DNA of 10,856 nt from JASFQI01 sp050115555 (GTDB lineage Bacteria > Desulfobacterota > DSM-4660 > Desulfatiglandales > HGW-15): NCBI GenBank assembly GCA_050115555.1, contig JASFQI010000154.1, positions 1 through 10,856 on the forward strand, written 5' to 3'. Within the stretch, counting starts at the first letter, position 1, and each line of letters begins with the position of its first letter. The translations under genes and the position numbers were made by a program. Shown here piece after piece: positions 1-7,052 of this stretch. Under the pieces are notes generated by a model. The model saw nothing but the letters and a program-made list of their open reading frames with translations, searched no databases and was not told where the DNA came from.

Positions 1-133
1 CGGCGGTGAAAACTCGATAACCCAGCTTTTTCAGTATGGCTCGCCCTACCTCGACGATGATCTCCTCATCGTCTACGAGAAGGACCGTTCCTTGGCCGTA
101 TTGAATCTCTTTCTGATCCGATCCCTTAGTCAT
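1..133 (-). CDS. Response-regulator receiver domain protein, N-terminal part (runs off the left edge)
   Basis: Only the first 44 residues are in the window. They read as the start of a CheY-like receiver: strand beta-1 GTVLLVDDEE (residues 15-24) carries the acidic pair D21-D22 that binds magnesium, followed by helix 1 and the beta-2 start (KLGYRVFTA). The phospho-acceptor aspartate and everything after it lie outside. The start at ATG 133 is chosen because AAAGGAG sits 9 bases upstream and a short polar leader (MTKGSDQKEIQYGQ) precedes the domain. The frame stays open a little upstream, so an earlier start cannot be fully excluded. The gene begins 17 bases after the stop of the DUF3592 gene on the same strand, so the two are probably co-transcribed. 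It could be a lone receiver, a regulator with an output domain or a receiver-first hybrid kinase; the window does not decide. The receiver call itself is firm. Confidence 0.85.
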   Translation of the reverse strand, partial: MTKGSDQKEIQYGQGTVLLVDDEEIIVEVGRAILKKLGYRVFTA

Positions 134-150
134 TTCGATGGGCTCCTTTC

Positions 151-711
151 CTAAGGCAGGAGGAGAGATAGTGAGGCGGCACCTTTTCCTTCGTCATAAA
201 AAAGGGGCCTAGGATCTGATTTATAGCTTTTTTTCATTGCAGATACGAAAATGGCAATGGCAAGAAAAAAGCAAGCGACCGCTGCAACTATCAATACAAA
301 AATATTCTTTGCCAGGCCAGCTTCGAGAAGGGAGGTGCCTGGTTCTCGTGGGTTATAGTATACGGAAACCGCTCCGCCCGCAGGGTATTTTTTTAAAATA
401 TCCTTCGCTCCACTCAACGTTTTCTGATACTCATCCGAAGCAGTAATGCGTGTTCCTGTATAGGTCTTTCCCTTTACATTGTAGGTATATTTTATGGAGG
501 GAATGTATTTATTTTGTTTTTTTACTCTCCTTGATTGGGCATGGGCATAGGTGATCTTTCCTTGAACCGACGGCCATTTTGAGCTTTTTTTCCCGATATT
601 ATACCTATATATGCCAAAACCTCCCAAGACTAGCCCGAACACCAAAAGGACTGCTATGAGAATCCCCGCATTGCTTTTTGCATTTTCCGGTGCCGCGCCG
701 TCGTTCGCCAT
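151..711 (-). CDS. DUF3592-type membrane protein, 186 aa
   Basis: The start is taken at ATG 711 because AGGAGG lies 7 bases upstream. The frame extends further back to 780, but that extension has no comparable ribosome site. The protein has two hydrophobic segments, about residues 16-35 (GILIAVLLVFGLVLGG) and 136-158 (NIFVLIVAAVACFFLAIAIF). The loop between them, about 100 residues, has the DUF3592 pattern: a WPSVQGKI entry at 46-53, alternating tyrosines in IKYTYNVKGKTY (73-84), a YPAGG turn (109-113) and VYYNPREPGTSLLEAG (117-132). This layout suggests a beta-rich domain held at the membrane by two helices; the family has no established biochemical role. The gene is AT-rich compared with its neighbours: 481-600 counts 45 G/C in 120 bases. 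It precedes the receiver gene with a 17-base gap. The family call is from remembered pattern, not a search. Confidence 0.8.
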   Translation of the reverse strand: MANDGAAPENAKSNAGILIAVLLVFGLVLGGFGIYRYNIGKKSSKWPSVQGKITYAHAQSRRVKKQNKYIPSIKYTYNVKGKTYTGTRITASDEYQKTLSGAKDILKKYPAGGAVSVYYNPREPGTSLLEAGLAKNIFVLIVAAVACFFLAIAIFVSAMKKSYKSDPRPLFYDEGKGAASLSLLLP

Positions 712-856
712 GTCAATGCCTCCTGATGAATCTCCTAATCGTGTGAGTAATGAGGAAGAAAAGGTTCGATTCCATCTCAAAAAATCGGAGCACCCTCAGA
801 AACCTGCATATCGACTTGTTCACGCCGGCGCAAATTCCGTCACTGACTCCGTCAAG

Positions 857-884
857 TGCCTTGCCTGCCACCACGAGCAAGGCA
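857..884. repeat. 8-base inverted repeat with 12-base loop
   Basis: TGCCTTGC at 857-864 is perfectly complementary to GCAAGGCA at 877-884. No T-run follows on either strand, so it is not a standard terminator. It could be an operator or a transcript hairpin upstream of the DUF3592 gene, or chance. Confidence 0.35.
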
Positions 885-984
885 GAACAAGGTACTCGAC
901 TCAGTGGTCATTCGTTTGCATTCGCCTTCGGCGCCACAAGTTTCATTCCACTGCTCCGCGTCGGGGAAACCGCCTGGAAGGATC

Positions 985-1018
985 AAAGAAAAACCTCGCC
1001 GCCTTTCCCAGGCACAGG
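985..1018 (-). terminator. Possible Rho-independent terminator of the HExxH protein gene
   Basis: On the minus strand, about 35 bases after the stop codon, CCT..GCC pairs with GGC..AGG across a TGGGAAA loop, with small internal mismatches. It is followed directly by TTTTTCTTT. The T-run is good but the stem is short and interrupted, so the call is moderate. Confidence 0.4.
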
Positions 1019-1051
1019 ACAGCCCGAAATACTTCCTGCCGTTGAAAATTG

Positions 1052-2695
1052 TCAGGGACAGTCCAGTTCCATCATGTCCTCGAGCAACGTATTCATCTCA
1101 TTCTGATAGGCCTCGAGTTCCCTTTCGGCCATGTCATCGATCGATTGGATGGGGCCCAATCTGGCGTATTGATCGACATGTGTCCTCTCGTGGTTCAGGG
1201 AAGCCTCGAAACGGGACTTCCCCGCCTCGTTGCCGTATTTTTCCTGCCAGCAGGCCACGGGATTGTGAAGATCCTGGTATACGGCATTGCCATTCCCGTC
1301 GTAGACCTCTACGGTGACCGGGCTCCCTGTGCAACGATCCTCAATGGTCACGCTTCCCAAGGGGTTTCCCCAGATATTCTCGCTTCCGTCCATGTTGCCG
1401 CTCGCCCTGGCATTCATGTTGGTTTGAGCCTGGGCTTCTTCGAGATCTTCGCTTTGGCAGAGCGGGTCATCGCCGTCATCGAGGATGTCCTCCCCTTCGA
1501 CAGGGGTTTCCGTGGATTCGGGATAAGGGGTGACGTTCTCCCCTTGAGCGTCGGCCACGGCGGAAATCTGGTCGGAGGGATCTGTGTTATCGTTGATCGC
1601 GTCCATCACCGCGTTTTCGACGGCTGACTGGTACATCTGCTTCTTTGTCGAGAGATCGTAGTCCTGGCCGTCGACGTACTCCCTGATTGAAGCGTTTGAG
1701 TAAGCCGCCATGACGAGGGAAATGAAGTTCACTCTGTTTTTCAAGATCTCACAGAGGTCTTCTTCCTCTTCTTCCTGTTCATCGTCTGGAGTGTCCGTGG
1801 AAGCCGGACGCGCCCCAAAGCACCAACTGAGCGTATAGGTCACGTTCCGCTTGCCGCCCTCGGCAGGAGAGAGGGGTTCCTCTCCACCGTGCTTGCCCAT
1901 GTCGGATACCTGGATGCCGAAATCGGGGGGGAAGCAGCCGTCGCAATCGGCTTGCCAGATGCGGTACCCCGTCATGGCCCCGGACTGGGGCAGCTGTATC
2001 TGGAGCCCGATGCCGAAACCGGGATAGCTCTTTTCGACGTCTTCAAATGTGCAATCAGGTGGCCCTGTGCTGCGGATCCCTCTTACCGTGACTTCCTGGG
2101 CCTGCTTGGACGGTGTGCCGCCGCCTACGGCGAACTGGTAGAAGTCGGGGAACTTCTTCTTTTGGAACTGAGCCTGTAGCTGGGCAGCATATTGTCTCTC
2201 GTTTTCCGAGAGGTTTTGCATGAAGGGCGCCGCTGCCGACTGGTAGCTTTGGATGACGAGCGGGGGGCCGTCTGTGACCGGTGCAAAATGGCTGCCCTGG
2301 TAACGCTTTATGAGAGGATTGTCGCAGGAACGGTATTTCTGAGGACGCAGATCCACAACCTCTTCCAGGTATGTGGATGATGCGGTCAGGTTGTCCGGTC
2401 GGTAGGTCTCGACGGCCATCGCCATGATTCCCTGCCGGTGAATGATGGGGCTTCCGGAGCGGTCCAGGGTCATGGTTCCGGTGATCATCATGCGGTGAAA
2501 CCCTGAGTATTTCCTCAGTTCCTCACCGTCTTCATTCCTCACGATCTCTTCCCATTGGGCGCTGGCCTGGATGGACACGGGGAGCGTTTCGGGCGGGCTG
2601 TTTGCGGTGAATGCGGATTCTGGAGAAAGCCATGAGGCAGTAAAGAGCAACAGGCTCGCTACCAAAGACAGAAAACAGCGCGAGGACCCTTGCAT
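1052..2695 (-). CDS. Exported protein with C-terminal HExxH metallopeptidase-like motif, unknown family, 547 aa
   Basis: I do not recognise the family. The start is put at ATG 2695 because it gives a classic signal peptide (a few polar and basic residues, hydrophobic core LSLVASLLLFTA at 9-20, likely cleavage near A28) and has GGAAGG just upstream. The frame runs back to 2839, but that extension is very AT-rich and would place 48 polar residues before the signal. The mature part falls into three regions: an N-terminal domain of about 265 residues with scattered cysteines (124, 215, 251, 254, 292); an acidic low-complexity linker (303-313, mostly D/E) and a second acidic stretch (395-420); and a C-terminal domain holding HERTH at 502-506 (bases 1178-1192). 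E526 falls 20 residues after H506, the spacing of the third zinc ligand in thermolysin-type gluzincins; E524 and E528 are alternatives. A secreted zinc peptidase is therefore plausible but unproven. The gene lies 255 bases after mpl on the same strand and is probably transcribed alone. Confidence 0.75.
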   Translation of the reverse strand: MQGSSRCFLSLVASLLLFTASWLSPESAFTANSPPETLPVSIQASAQWEEIVRNEDGEELRKYSGFHRMMITGTMTLDRSGSPIIHRQGIMAMAVETYRPDNLTASSTYLEEVVDLRPQKYRSCDNPLIKRYQGSHFAPVTDGPPLVIQSYQSAAAPFMQNLSENERQYAAQLQAQFQKKKFPDFYQFAVGGGTPSKQAQEVTVRGIRSTGPPDCTFEDVEKSYPGFGIGLQIQLPQSGAMTGYRIWQADCDGCFPPDFGIQVSDMGKHGGEEPLSPAEGGKRNVTYTLSWCFGARPASTDTPDDEQEEEEEDLCEILKNRVNFISLVMAAYSNASIREYVDGQDYDLSTKKQMYQSAVENAVMDAINDNTDPSDQISAVADAQGENVTPYPESTETPVEGEDILDDGDDPLCQSEDLEEAQAQTNMNARASGNMDGSENIWGNPLGSVTIEDRCTGSPVTVEVYDGNGNAVYQDLHNPVACWQEKYGNEAGKSRFEASLNHERTHVDQYARLGPIQSIDDMAERELEAYQNEMNTLLEDMMELDCP

Positions 2696-2759
2696 CCCCT
2701 TCCTTCCATCCCGCTGATATCCGGCTGTGTTCTTTGAGAGATCATTAAATCGTTCTTTA

Positions 2760-2788
2760 ATTGCGTTTAAGCTGTTCTTTTCGGTCAA
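2760..2788 (-). promoter_or_regulatory. Weak candidate promoter in the AT-rich leader of the HExxH protein gene
   Basis: The minus strand carries TTGACC (2783-2788), a 17-base spacer and CGCAAT (2760-2765). The -35 box is good (5 of 6) but the -10 box matches only its last three bases. The surrounding stretch 2731-2810 is about 31% G/C, which fits a promoter region even if this exact pair is wrong. Confidence 0.25.
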
Positions 2789-2950
2789 TTTGCTTGAATT
2801 TTTCATGAGAGCCCGCATATTCAATGGTAGAGGTCGCAATCAAGAGAGAGAACCGGAATCTGGAGGAACTGTCTTTCCATTATTCACGCTCCAAACCCGT
2901 AGAGGAGGCATTCATGTAACGTGTCGAGTCCTCTTTTGACAATGGAAAAG

Positions 2951-4423
2951 TCACCCATGTTCTCTCAACCGCTCCAGTAGACGCTCGTGCAGGTTGCCGA
3001 ACCCTCCGTTGGACATGATGAGGACCACGTCCCCGGGGTGGATGTTCTCGAAGAGTACCTCCAGGAGGGCTTCAGAAGGGCCGCCGAAAACGGCTTCCAG
3101 GCTCCTGCGCCGGAGGTCGTCCACGAGTCGGGGTGAGGAGAAACGCTCTTCCAGGGGAATGGTTCCCATTTGGGGAGGCTCGGCAATGAGAATAAGATCG
3201 GCAGGGTCAAAGGCCTCAGCATACTGTGTCTGAAAAATGTTTCGCCGGCTGGAGTTGGAGCGCGGTTCGAATACGGCTACGAGGCGTCGATCGGCATATC
3301 GCTCCCGCACGGCGCTTACGGTTTCCCGGACCGCCGTGGGGTGGTGTGCGAAGTCGTCGATGACGAGCACGCCCGCCGCTTCCCCCCGCACCTCCTGCCG
3401 TCGACGCACTCCGGAAAATTCGCGCAGGGCTTTCTGGAACCTTTCGGTCGGGATGCCCAGGTGTCTCGAGAGGGCGGCCACGGCCAGGAGGTTGCTCATG
3501 TTGTGCCGCCCGTACAAGGGGGTGACCACGGGGATCGCCGGGGCGTCGGGCGAGTGGATTTCCAGGCGTGTGGCCGTACCGTGGAAATGCATGCCTGAAA
3601 TCGACCATTCGGCCGGTTCCCGCAGTCCGTATCGGGCCACGGGGCATGGCGCCTGCCGGGCCTCTCGCATGACCCGGGCATCATCCGCATTGGCGATGAG
3701 GAGGCCGTCCGGGGGCAGTTGGGCGATGAACGCCCTGAAGCTTGAAAGGACGTGATCCAGGTCCCGGTAAATATCCGCGTGATCGAACTCGATGCTTGTG
3801 AGGAGGCCTACCCACGGGGCGTAGTGAAGGAATTTAGGTCCTTTGTCGAAGAAGGCGGAGTCATACTCGTCCCCTTCGATCACGAAAAAAGCGCCTTTTG
3901 CGCCTCGGAAACTGGTGGTAAAATTCCCCGGGAGCCCGCCGATCAGAAAACCGGGGTCGAGTCCGGCCACCTCCAGCACCCATGAGGCGAGGGCCGTTGT
4001 GGTGGTTTTACCGTGGGTGCCGGCAATCACAATGCTCCGGCGGCCGTCGATGGCATAGTGCCTCAAGGCCTGGGGCATGCTGATGTAAGGGATGCCGAGA
4101 CGGGCGAGTTCCAAAGCCTCCGGGTTGTTCCGCGTGATCACGTTTCCCACGATCACCAGGTCCGGGGCTGGGAAGAGGTTGTCAGCCCGGTAGCCTGAAA
4201 GCACTGGAATGCCGAGGGCGTCGAGGAAATCGCTCATGGGAGGATACACGTTCTGGTCCGATCCCGTGACTCTGACCCCCTGTTCCTTGAGGAGTCCTGC
4301 AAGAGAGGCCATGCCGGTTCCACAGACGCCCATGAGATGGATGTGACGGGCCGATTCGGGGATACGGTTGAGGTCGGGCCGAAGTTCGGCTCCAATGGAA
4401 GGAGGGGCTGCCTGAGTGTTCAA
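2951..4423 (-). CDS. mpl: UDP-N-acetylmuramate:L-alanyl-gamma-D-glutamyl-meso-diaminopimelate ligase
   Basis: This cytoplasmic Mur-ligase family enzyme recycles cell-wall tripeptide by joining it to UDP-MurNAc with ATP, feeding the murein pathway past MurC-MurE. At 490 residues it is somewhat longer than E. coli Mpl (about 457), mainly through an N-terminal leader of about 25 residues. Visible motifs in order are the nucleotide-sugar Rossmann turn HLMGVCGTGMASLAGLL (29-45), the ATP loop AGTHGKTTTTA (134-144), EGDEYDSAFFD (183-193), GRHNMSN (305-311), DDFAHHPTA (356-364), EPRSNSSRRN (386-395) and SNGGFG (471-476). EGDEYDSAFFDK and EPRSNSSRRN favour Mpl over MurC. The start is a TTG codon (4421-4423), preceded at 7 bases by AAAGGCGG. 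The next in-frame ATG is M31, inside the Rossmann motif, so it cannot be the start. The gene is divergent from rpmB. No clear terminator is seen after it. Confidence 0.95.
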   Translation of the reverse strand: MNTQAAPPSIGAELRPDLNRIPESARHIHLMGVCGTGMASLAGLLKEQGVRVTGSDQNVYPPMSDFLDALGIPVLSGYRADNLFPAPDLVIVGNVITRNNPEALELARLGIPYISMPQALRHYAIDGRRSIVIAGTHGKTTTTALASWVLEVAGLDPGFLIGGLPGNFTTSFRGAKGAFFVIEGDEYDSAFFDKGPKFLHYAPWVGLLTSIEFDHADIYRDLDHVLSSFRAFIAQLPPDGLLIANADDARVMREARQAPCPVARYGLREPAEWSISGMHFHGTATRLEIHSPDAPAIPVVTPLYGRHNMSNLLAVAALSRHLGIPTERFQKALREFSGVRRRQEVRGEAAGVLVIDDFAHHPTAVRETVSAVRERYADRRLVAVFEPRSNSSRRNIFQTQYAEAFDPADLILIAEPPQMGTIPLEERFSSPRLVDDLRRRSLEAVFGGPSEALLEVLFENIHPGDVVLIMSNGGFGNLHERLLERLREHG

Positions 4424-4499
4424 AGTGAGACCGCCTTTGGTCGCTTCTCAGGGAAGGAACGTTCGTTCACGGCCCTGAAGAGGGAGTTTTAAAAAATGG

Positions 4500-4528
4500 T
4501 TGCAATTCGAATTTTGATGGAATAAATT
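4500..4528 (+). promoter_or_regulatory. Candidate sigma-70-type promoter for rpmB
   Basis: TTGCAA (4500-4505) is followed after exactly 17 bases by TAAATT (4523-4528), four of six matches in each box. It sits in an AT-rich stretch about 35 bases before the L28 start codon. The perfect palindrome AATTCGAATT (4504-4513) overlaps the end of the -35 box and runs into the spacer, where an operator could lie. Confidence 0.45.
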
Positions 4529-4552
4529 ATAGAATTCTGAGTTGGAAGTAAA
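4526..4552 (-). promoter_or_regulatory. Candidate promoter for mpl
   Basis: The minus strand has a perfect TATAAT (4526-4531). The best -35 is TTTACT (4547-4552), separated by only 15 bases, which is short. The -10 overlaps the rpmB -10 on the other strand, so the two promoters would compete for polymerase. Confidence 0.35.
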
Positions 4553-4563
4553 GGAGAGTGGTG

Positions 4564-4752
4564 ATGGCCAGAGTGTGCGAAATCTGTGGTAAACGACCTG
4601 TGGTGGGCTACAATGTCAGCCATGCCCACAACAAGACGAAAAAGCGGTGGTACCCCAACCTGCAAAGGGTTCGGACCCTCCAGAACGGCCGCACCCGGCG
4701 AATGACGGTCTGCACCTCTTGCATTCGCTCGGGCCGCGTGGTCAAGCCCTGA
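4564..4752 (+). CDS. rpmB: 50S ribosomal protein L28 (zinc-binding type)
   Basis: This 62-residue protein of the large ribosomal subunit starts MARVCEICGKRPVVGYNVSH and contains the family signature NVSHAHNKTKKRWYPNLQ, then TRRMTVCTSCIRSGRV near the C-terminus. The cysteine pairs C5-C8 and C50-C53 make it the zinc-ribbon (C+) form; many bacteria use a cysteine-free form. Two GTG codons stand directly before ATG 4564. The ATG is chosen because AAGGAG (4551-4556) lies 7 bases upstream and the family begins MA/MS. It is the only plus-strand gene here: divergent from mpl, with its 3' end facing the rsh gene across 131 bases. That 131-base gap shows short GC hairpins but no hairpin with a T-run on either strand. 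The call is very secure. Confidence 0.97.
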   Translation: MARVCEICGKRPVVGYNVSHAHNKTKKRWYPNLQRVRTLQNGRTRRMTVCTSCIRSGRVVKP

Positions 4753-4883
4753 CGTCTTTCCTCCCTTACGAAGCCCGTAGGCAGCGATCCCCTCGCAGGG
4801 CCTGGATCCGTGGGTGAAGAATACCTTTCCCTCAGGCGCTGCAAGCCTTGAGCCCTGCAGGCAGGCCGCTTCCCTGGTCATCC

Positions 4884-7052
4884 TCAGGAGGACTCCACCG
4901 CACCCAGGGTCTGGATTCGCTCGACGATCATCACGTTTTTCACCTTTTTCACCGCTGCCATGATTTCCCGTAGCTGATGGTAGTCCTCCACCTCGATGGT
5001 GAAGTAGGAAACCCCCTTTTTATCGGCCGTGGTCTGCACCTCGGCATGGATAATGTTGGCGTCCTTGGATGCCATAATGGCGCTGATATCGGCAAGAATG
5101 CCCTTTTTGTCCATGGAGGTGATACGCAGCCGAGCCATGTGCACTTCCTTCTCCGTGGGCTCCCACTCCACGTCCACCACCCGGTCCGGATCCGCGTTTC
5201 GAATGTGACGGCAATTGTACTTGTGCACTGTGACGCCGCGGCCTCGTGTGATAAAACCCTTGACCTGCTCACCGGGCAGCGGGCTGCAACAGTTGGCGAA
5301 CCGCACCAGCATGTTCTCCAGGCCTTTGACTTTGATGCCGTGTGTGCTTTTCTTGCGTGTGATACGTGAGACGACCTTCCGAACCAGGCCGGGGTGCTTG
5401 CCTTCATCGATCCCTTGTCGCACCTTGATTTTGCCAACGACCTGCTGAACGGAGAGCTTTCCGTAGCCGATATTGGCAAGGAGGTCGTCCACTCCGACCA
5501 TGGAGAAGTCCCTGGCCACCCCTGCCATTTCCTCGTTTTTCAAGAGGTTGGGAACGTGAATATGCTGGCTTTCCAAGGCCTTTTCCAGAAGTTCCTTGCC
5601 GAGCTGGATGCTCTGATCCCGTTCCTGCCGCTTGATCCAGTGGCGGATCTTGGTTTTGGCCCGCGGTGTCTTGACAATATCGAGCCAGTCCTTGCGCGGC
5701 TGCTGCTTCGGGGAAGTGAGGATCTCCACGATATCGCCATTTTCGAGTTCGTGGCGCAGGGAGACCATCTTACCGTTGACCCGTGCTCCCACACATCGGT
5801 CCCCAACCTCGGAATGGATGCTGTAGGCGAAGTCGATCGGTGTCGCGCCACGAGGAAACTCCTTCACATGGCCCTGGGGTGTGAATACGTAGACCTCGTT
5901 GGGAAAGAGGTCCATGCGCACGCTCTCCATGAACTCCTGGGGATCGTTCAGGTTCTGCTGCCATTCGAGGAGCTGTCGAAGCCACGAGAACTGCGATTCT
6001 TCGGTGCGGTTGGCCGACTGTCCTTCCTTGTATTTCCAGTGCGCGGCGATCCCCTCCTCCGCGACCTTATCCATTTCCCAGGTCCGAATCTGGATCTCCA
6101 GACTCTGTCCCAGGGGGCCGATGACCGTGGTGTGGAGGGACTGGTACATGTTCGCCTTGGGCATGGAGATGTAGTCCTTGAAACGGCCGGGCACGGGTTT
6201 CCACATGGCGTGAATCAGGCCCAGGACCTCGTAGCACTCCTTCAGGGAGCTCACAATGACCCGGCAGGCCACAATGTCGTAAACCTGGTTGACGTCCAGG
6301 TTTTGGTCTTTCATCTTGTTGTAGATGCTGAAAAAGTGCTTGTGCCGTCCCTTGACCCTGGCGCGAATTTCCGACTCTTCGAGCTTTCGGATCAGCAGGG
6401 TCTTGGCCTCCTGAAGAAACGCCTCTCTAGCCCCTCTCCGCTGTGCAATGCCTGTCTGGATCTGTTTGTAGATCTCGGGTTCCAGGTAGAAGAGGCAGAG
6501 GTCCTCCAGGTTGGACTTGAGCCAGTAGATTCCCATTCTTCCGGCCAGGGGGGCATAGATCTCGAGGGTTTCGCGTGCGATTTTTTCCTGCTTCCCCGAG
6601 GGCTGAAACCCCAGAGTCCGCATATTGTGGAGGCGATCCCCAAGCTTTACCATGATGACGCGGATATCCGTGGCCATGGCCAGGATCATCTTGCGCATGT
6701 TCTCGGCCTGTCGTTCTTCACGGCTCGTGAACTGGACCTTGCCGATTTTGGTGACGCCCCCCACGATGTTCGCGGTTTCGCGGCCGAAGAGTCGTTCGAT
6801 CTCGCTGATCTCCGCGTAGGTGTCCTCCACAGTGTCGTGGAGGAGCCCGGCTACGACGCTGATGACGTCCATCTTCATCTGGGTCAGGATGTACGCCACC
6901 TCCAGGGGATGGGAAAGGTAGGGCTCTCCGGAAAGGCGAACCTGGCCCTTGTGGACCTTGGCCGAGTACACATAGGCCTTTTCCACGAGATTTCGATCGG
7001 CCTTGGGATGGTAGCTCAGCAGCTGGCTGGTGATATCATGTAAGCGAATCAT
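4884..7052 (-). CDS. rsh: Bifunctional (p)ppGpp synthetase/hydrolase, long RelA/SpoT homologue, 722 aa
   Basis: It makes and degrades the stringent-response alarmone ppGpp in the cytoplasm (often annotated relA or spoT). Domains in order are the HD hydrolase (about 20-170), with H48, LLHDTVED (70-77) and the metal-ligand region KLGDRLHNMRT (136-146); the synthetase (about 230-345), with GRHKHFFSIYNKM (235-247), RFKDYISMPKANMYQSLHT (290-308) and LEIQIRT (318-324); TGS (about 381-447); a helical region; the conserved-cysteine domain with NCCSPLPG (587-594) and C614; and a C-terminal ACT domain (about 637-717). All hydrolase residues are intact and the synthetase carries RFKD, the RxKD signature of bifunctional enzymes (RelA-only synthetases have ExDD). 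ATG 7052 is taken as start because the family begins MIRLxDI. This start overlaps the end of proS by 17 bases and lacks a clear ribosome site, so translation is probably coupled to proS. Confidence 0.96.
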   Translation of the reverse strand: MIRLHDITSQLLSYHPKADRNLVEKAYVYSAKVHKGQVRLSGEPYLSHPLEVAYILTQMKMDVISVVAGLLHDTVEDTYAEISEIERLFGRETANIVGGVTKIGKVQFTSREERQAENMRKMILAMATDIRVIMVKLGDRLHNMRTLGFQPSGKQEKIARETLEIYAPLAGRMGIYWLKSNLEDLCLFYLEPEIYKQIQTGIAQRRGAREAFLQEAKTLLIRKLEESEIRARVKGRHKHFFSIYNKMKDQNLDVNQVYDIVACRVIVSSLKECYEVLGLIHAMWKPVPGRFKDYISMPKANMYQSLHTTVIGPLGQSLEIQIRTWEMDKVAEEGIAAHWKYKEGQSANRTEESQFSWLRQLLEWQQNLNDPQEFMESVRMDLFPNEVYVFTPQGHVKEFPRGATPIDFAYSIHSEVGDRCVGARVNGKMVSLRHELENGDIVEILTSPKQQPRKDWLDIVKTPRAKTKIRHWIKRQERDQSIQLGKELLEKALESQHIHVPNLLKNEEMAGVARDFSMVGVDDLLANIGYGKLSVQQVVGKIKVRQGIDEGKHPGLVRKVVSRITRKKSTHGIKVKGLENMLVRFANCCSPLPGEQVKGFITRGRGVTVHKYNCRHIRNADPDRVVDVEWEPTEKEVHMARLRITSMDKKGILADISAIMASKDANIIHAEVQTTADKKGVSYFTIEVEDYHQLREIMAAVKKVKNVMIVERIQTLGAVESS

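Larger units (their letters stand above)
712..1051. other. Gene-free gap between the HExxH protein gene and the DUF3592 gene
   Basis: No reading frame here has a credible ribosome site and protein-like composition; plus-strand frames crossing it run through neighbouring genes on the wrong strand. It holds a hairpin followed by a T-run on the minus strand (985-1018), an 8-base inverted repeat (857-864 with 877-884), an 8-base palindrome CGCCGGCG (824-831) and the AGGAGG ribosome site of the DUF3592 gene. A minus-strand promoter for that gene should lie between about 730 and 860, but I find no convincing -35/-10 pair. Confidence 0.6.

Noticed and set aside
4831..4852. Imperfect hairpin between the facing ends of rpmB and rsh
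   Set aside because: CTCAGGC pairs with GCCTTGAG only with a bulge and neither strand has a following T-run, so I do not call it a bidirectional terminator.
5394..7043. A 549-codon plus-strand open frame antisense to rsh
   Set aside because: It mirrors the codon structure of the conserved rsh gene on the other strand and shows no protein family of its own.
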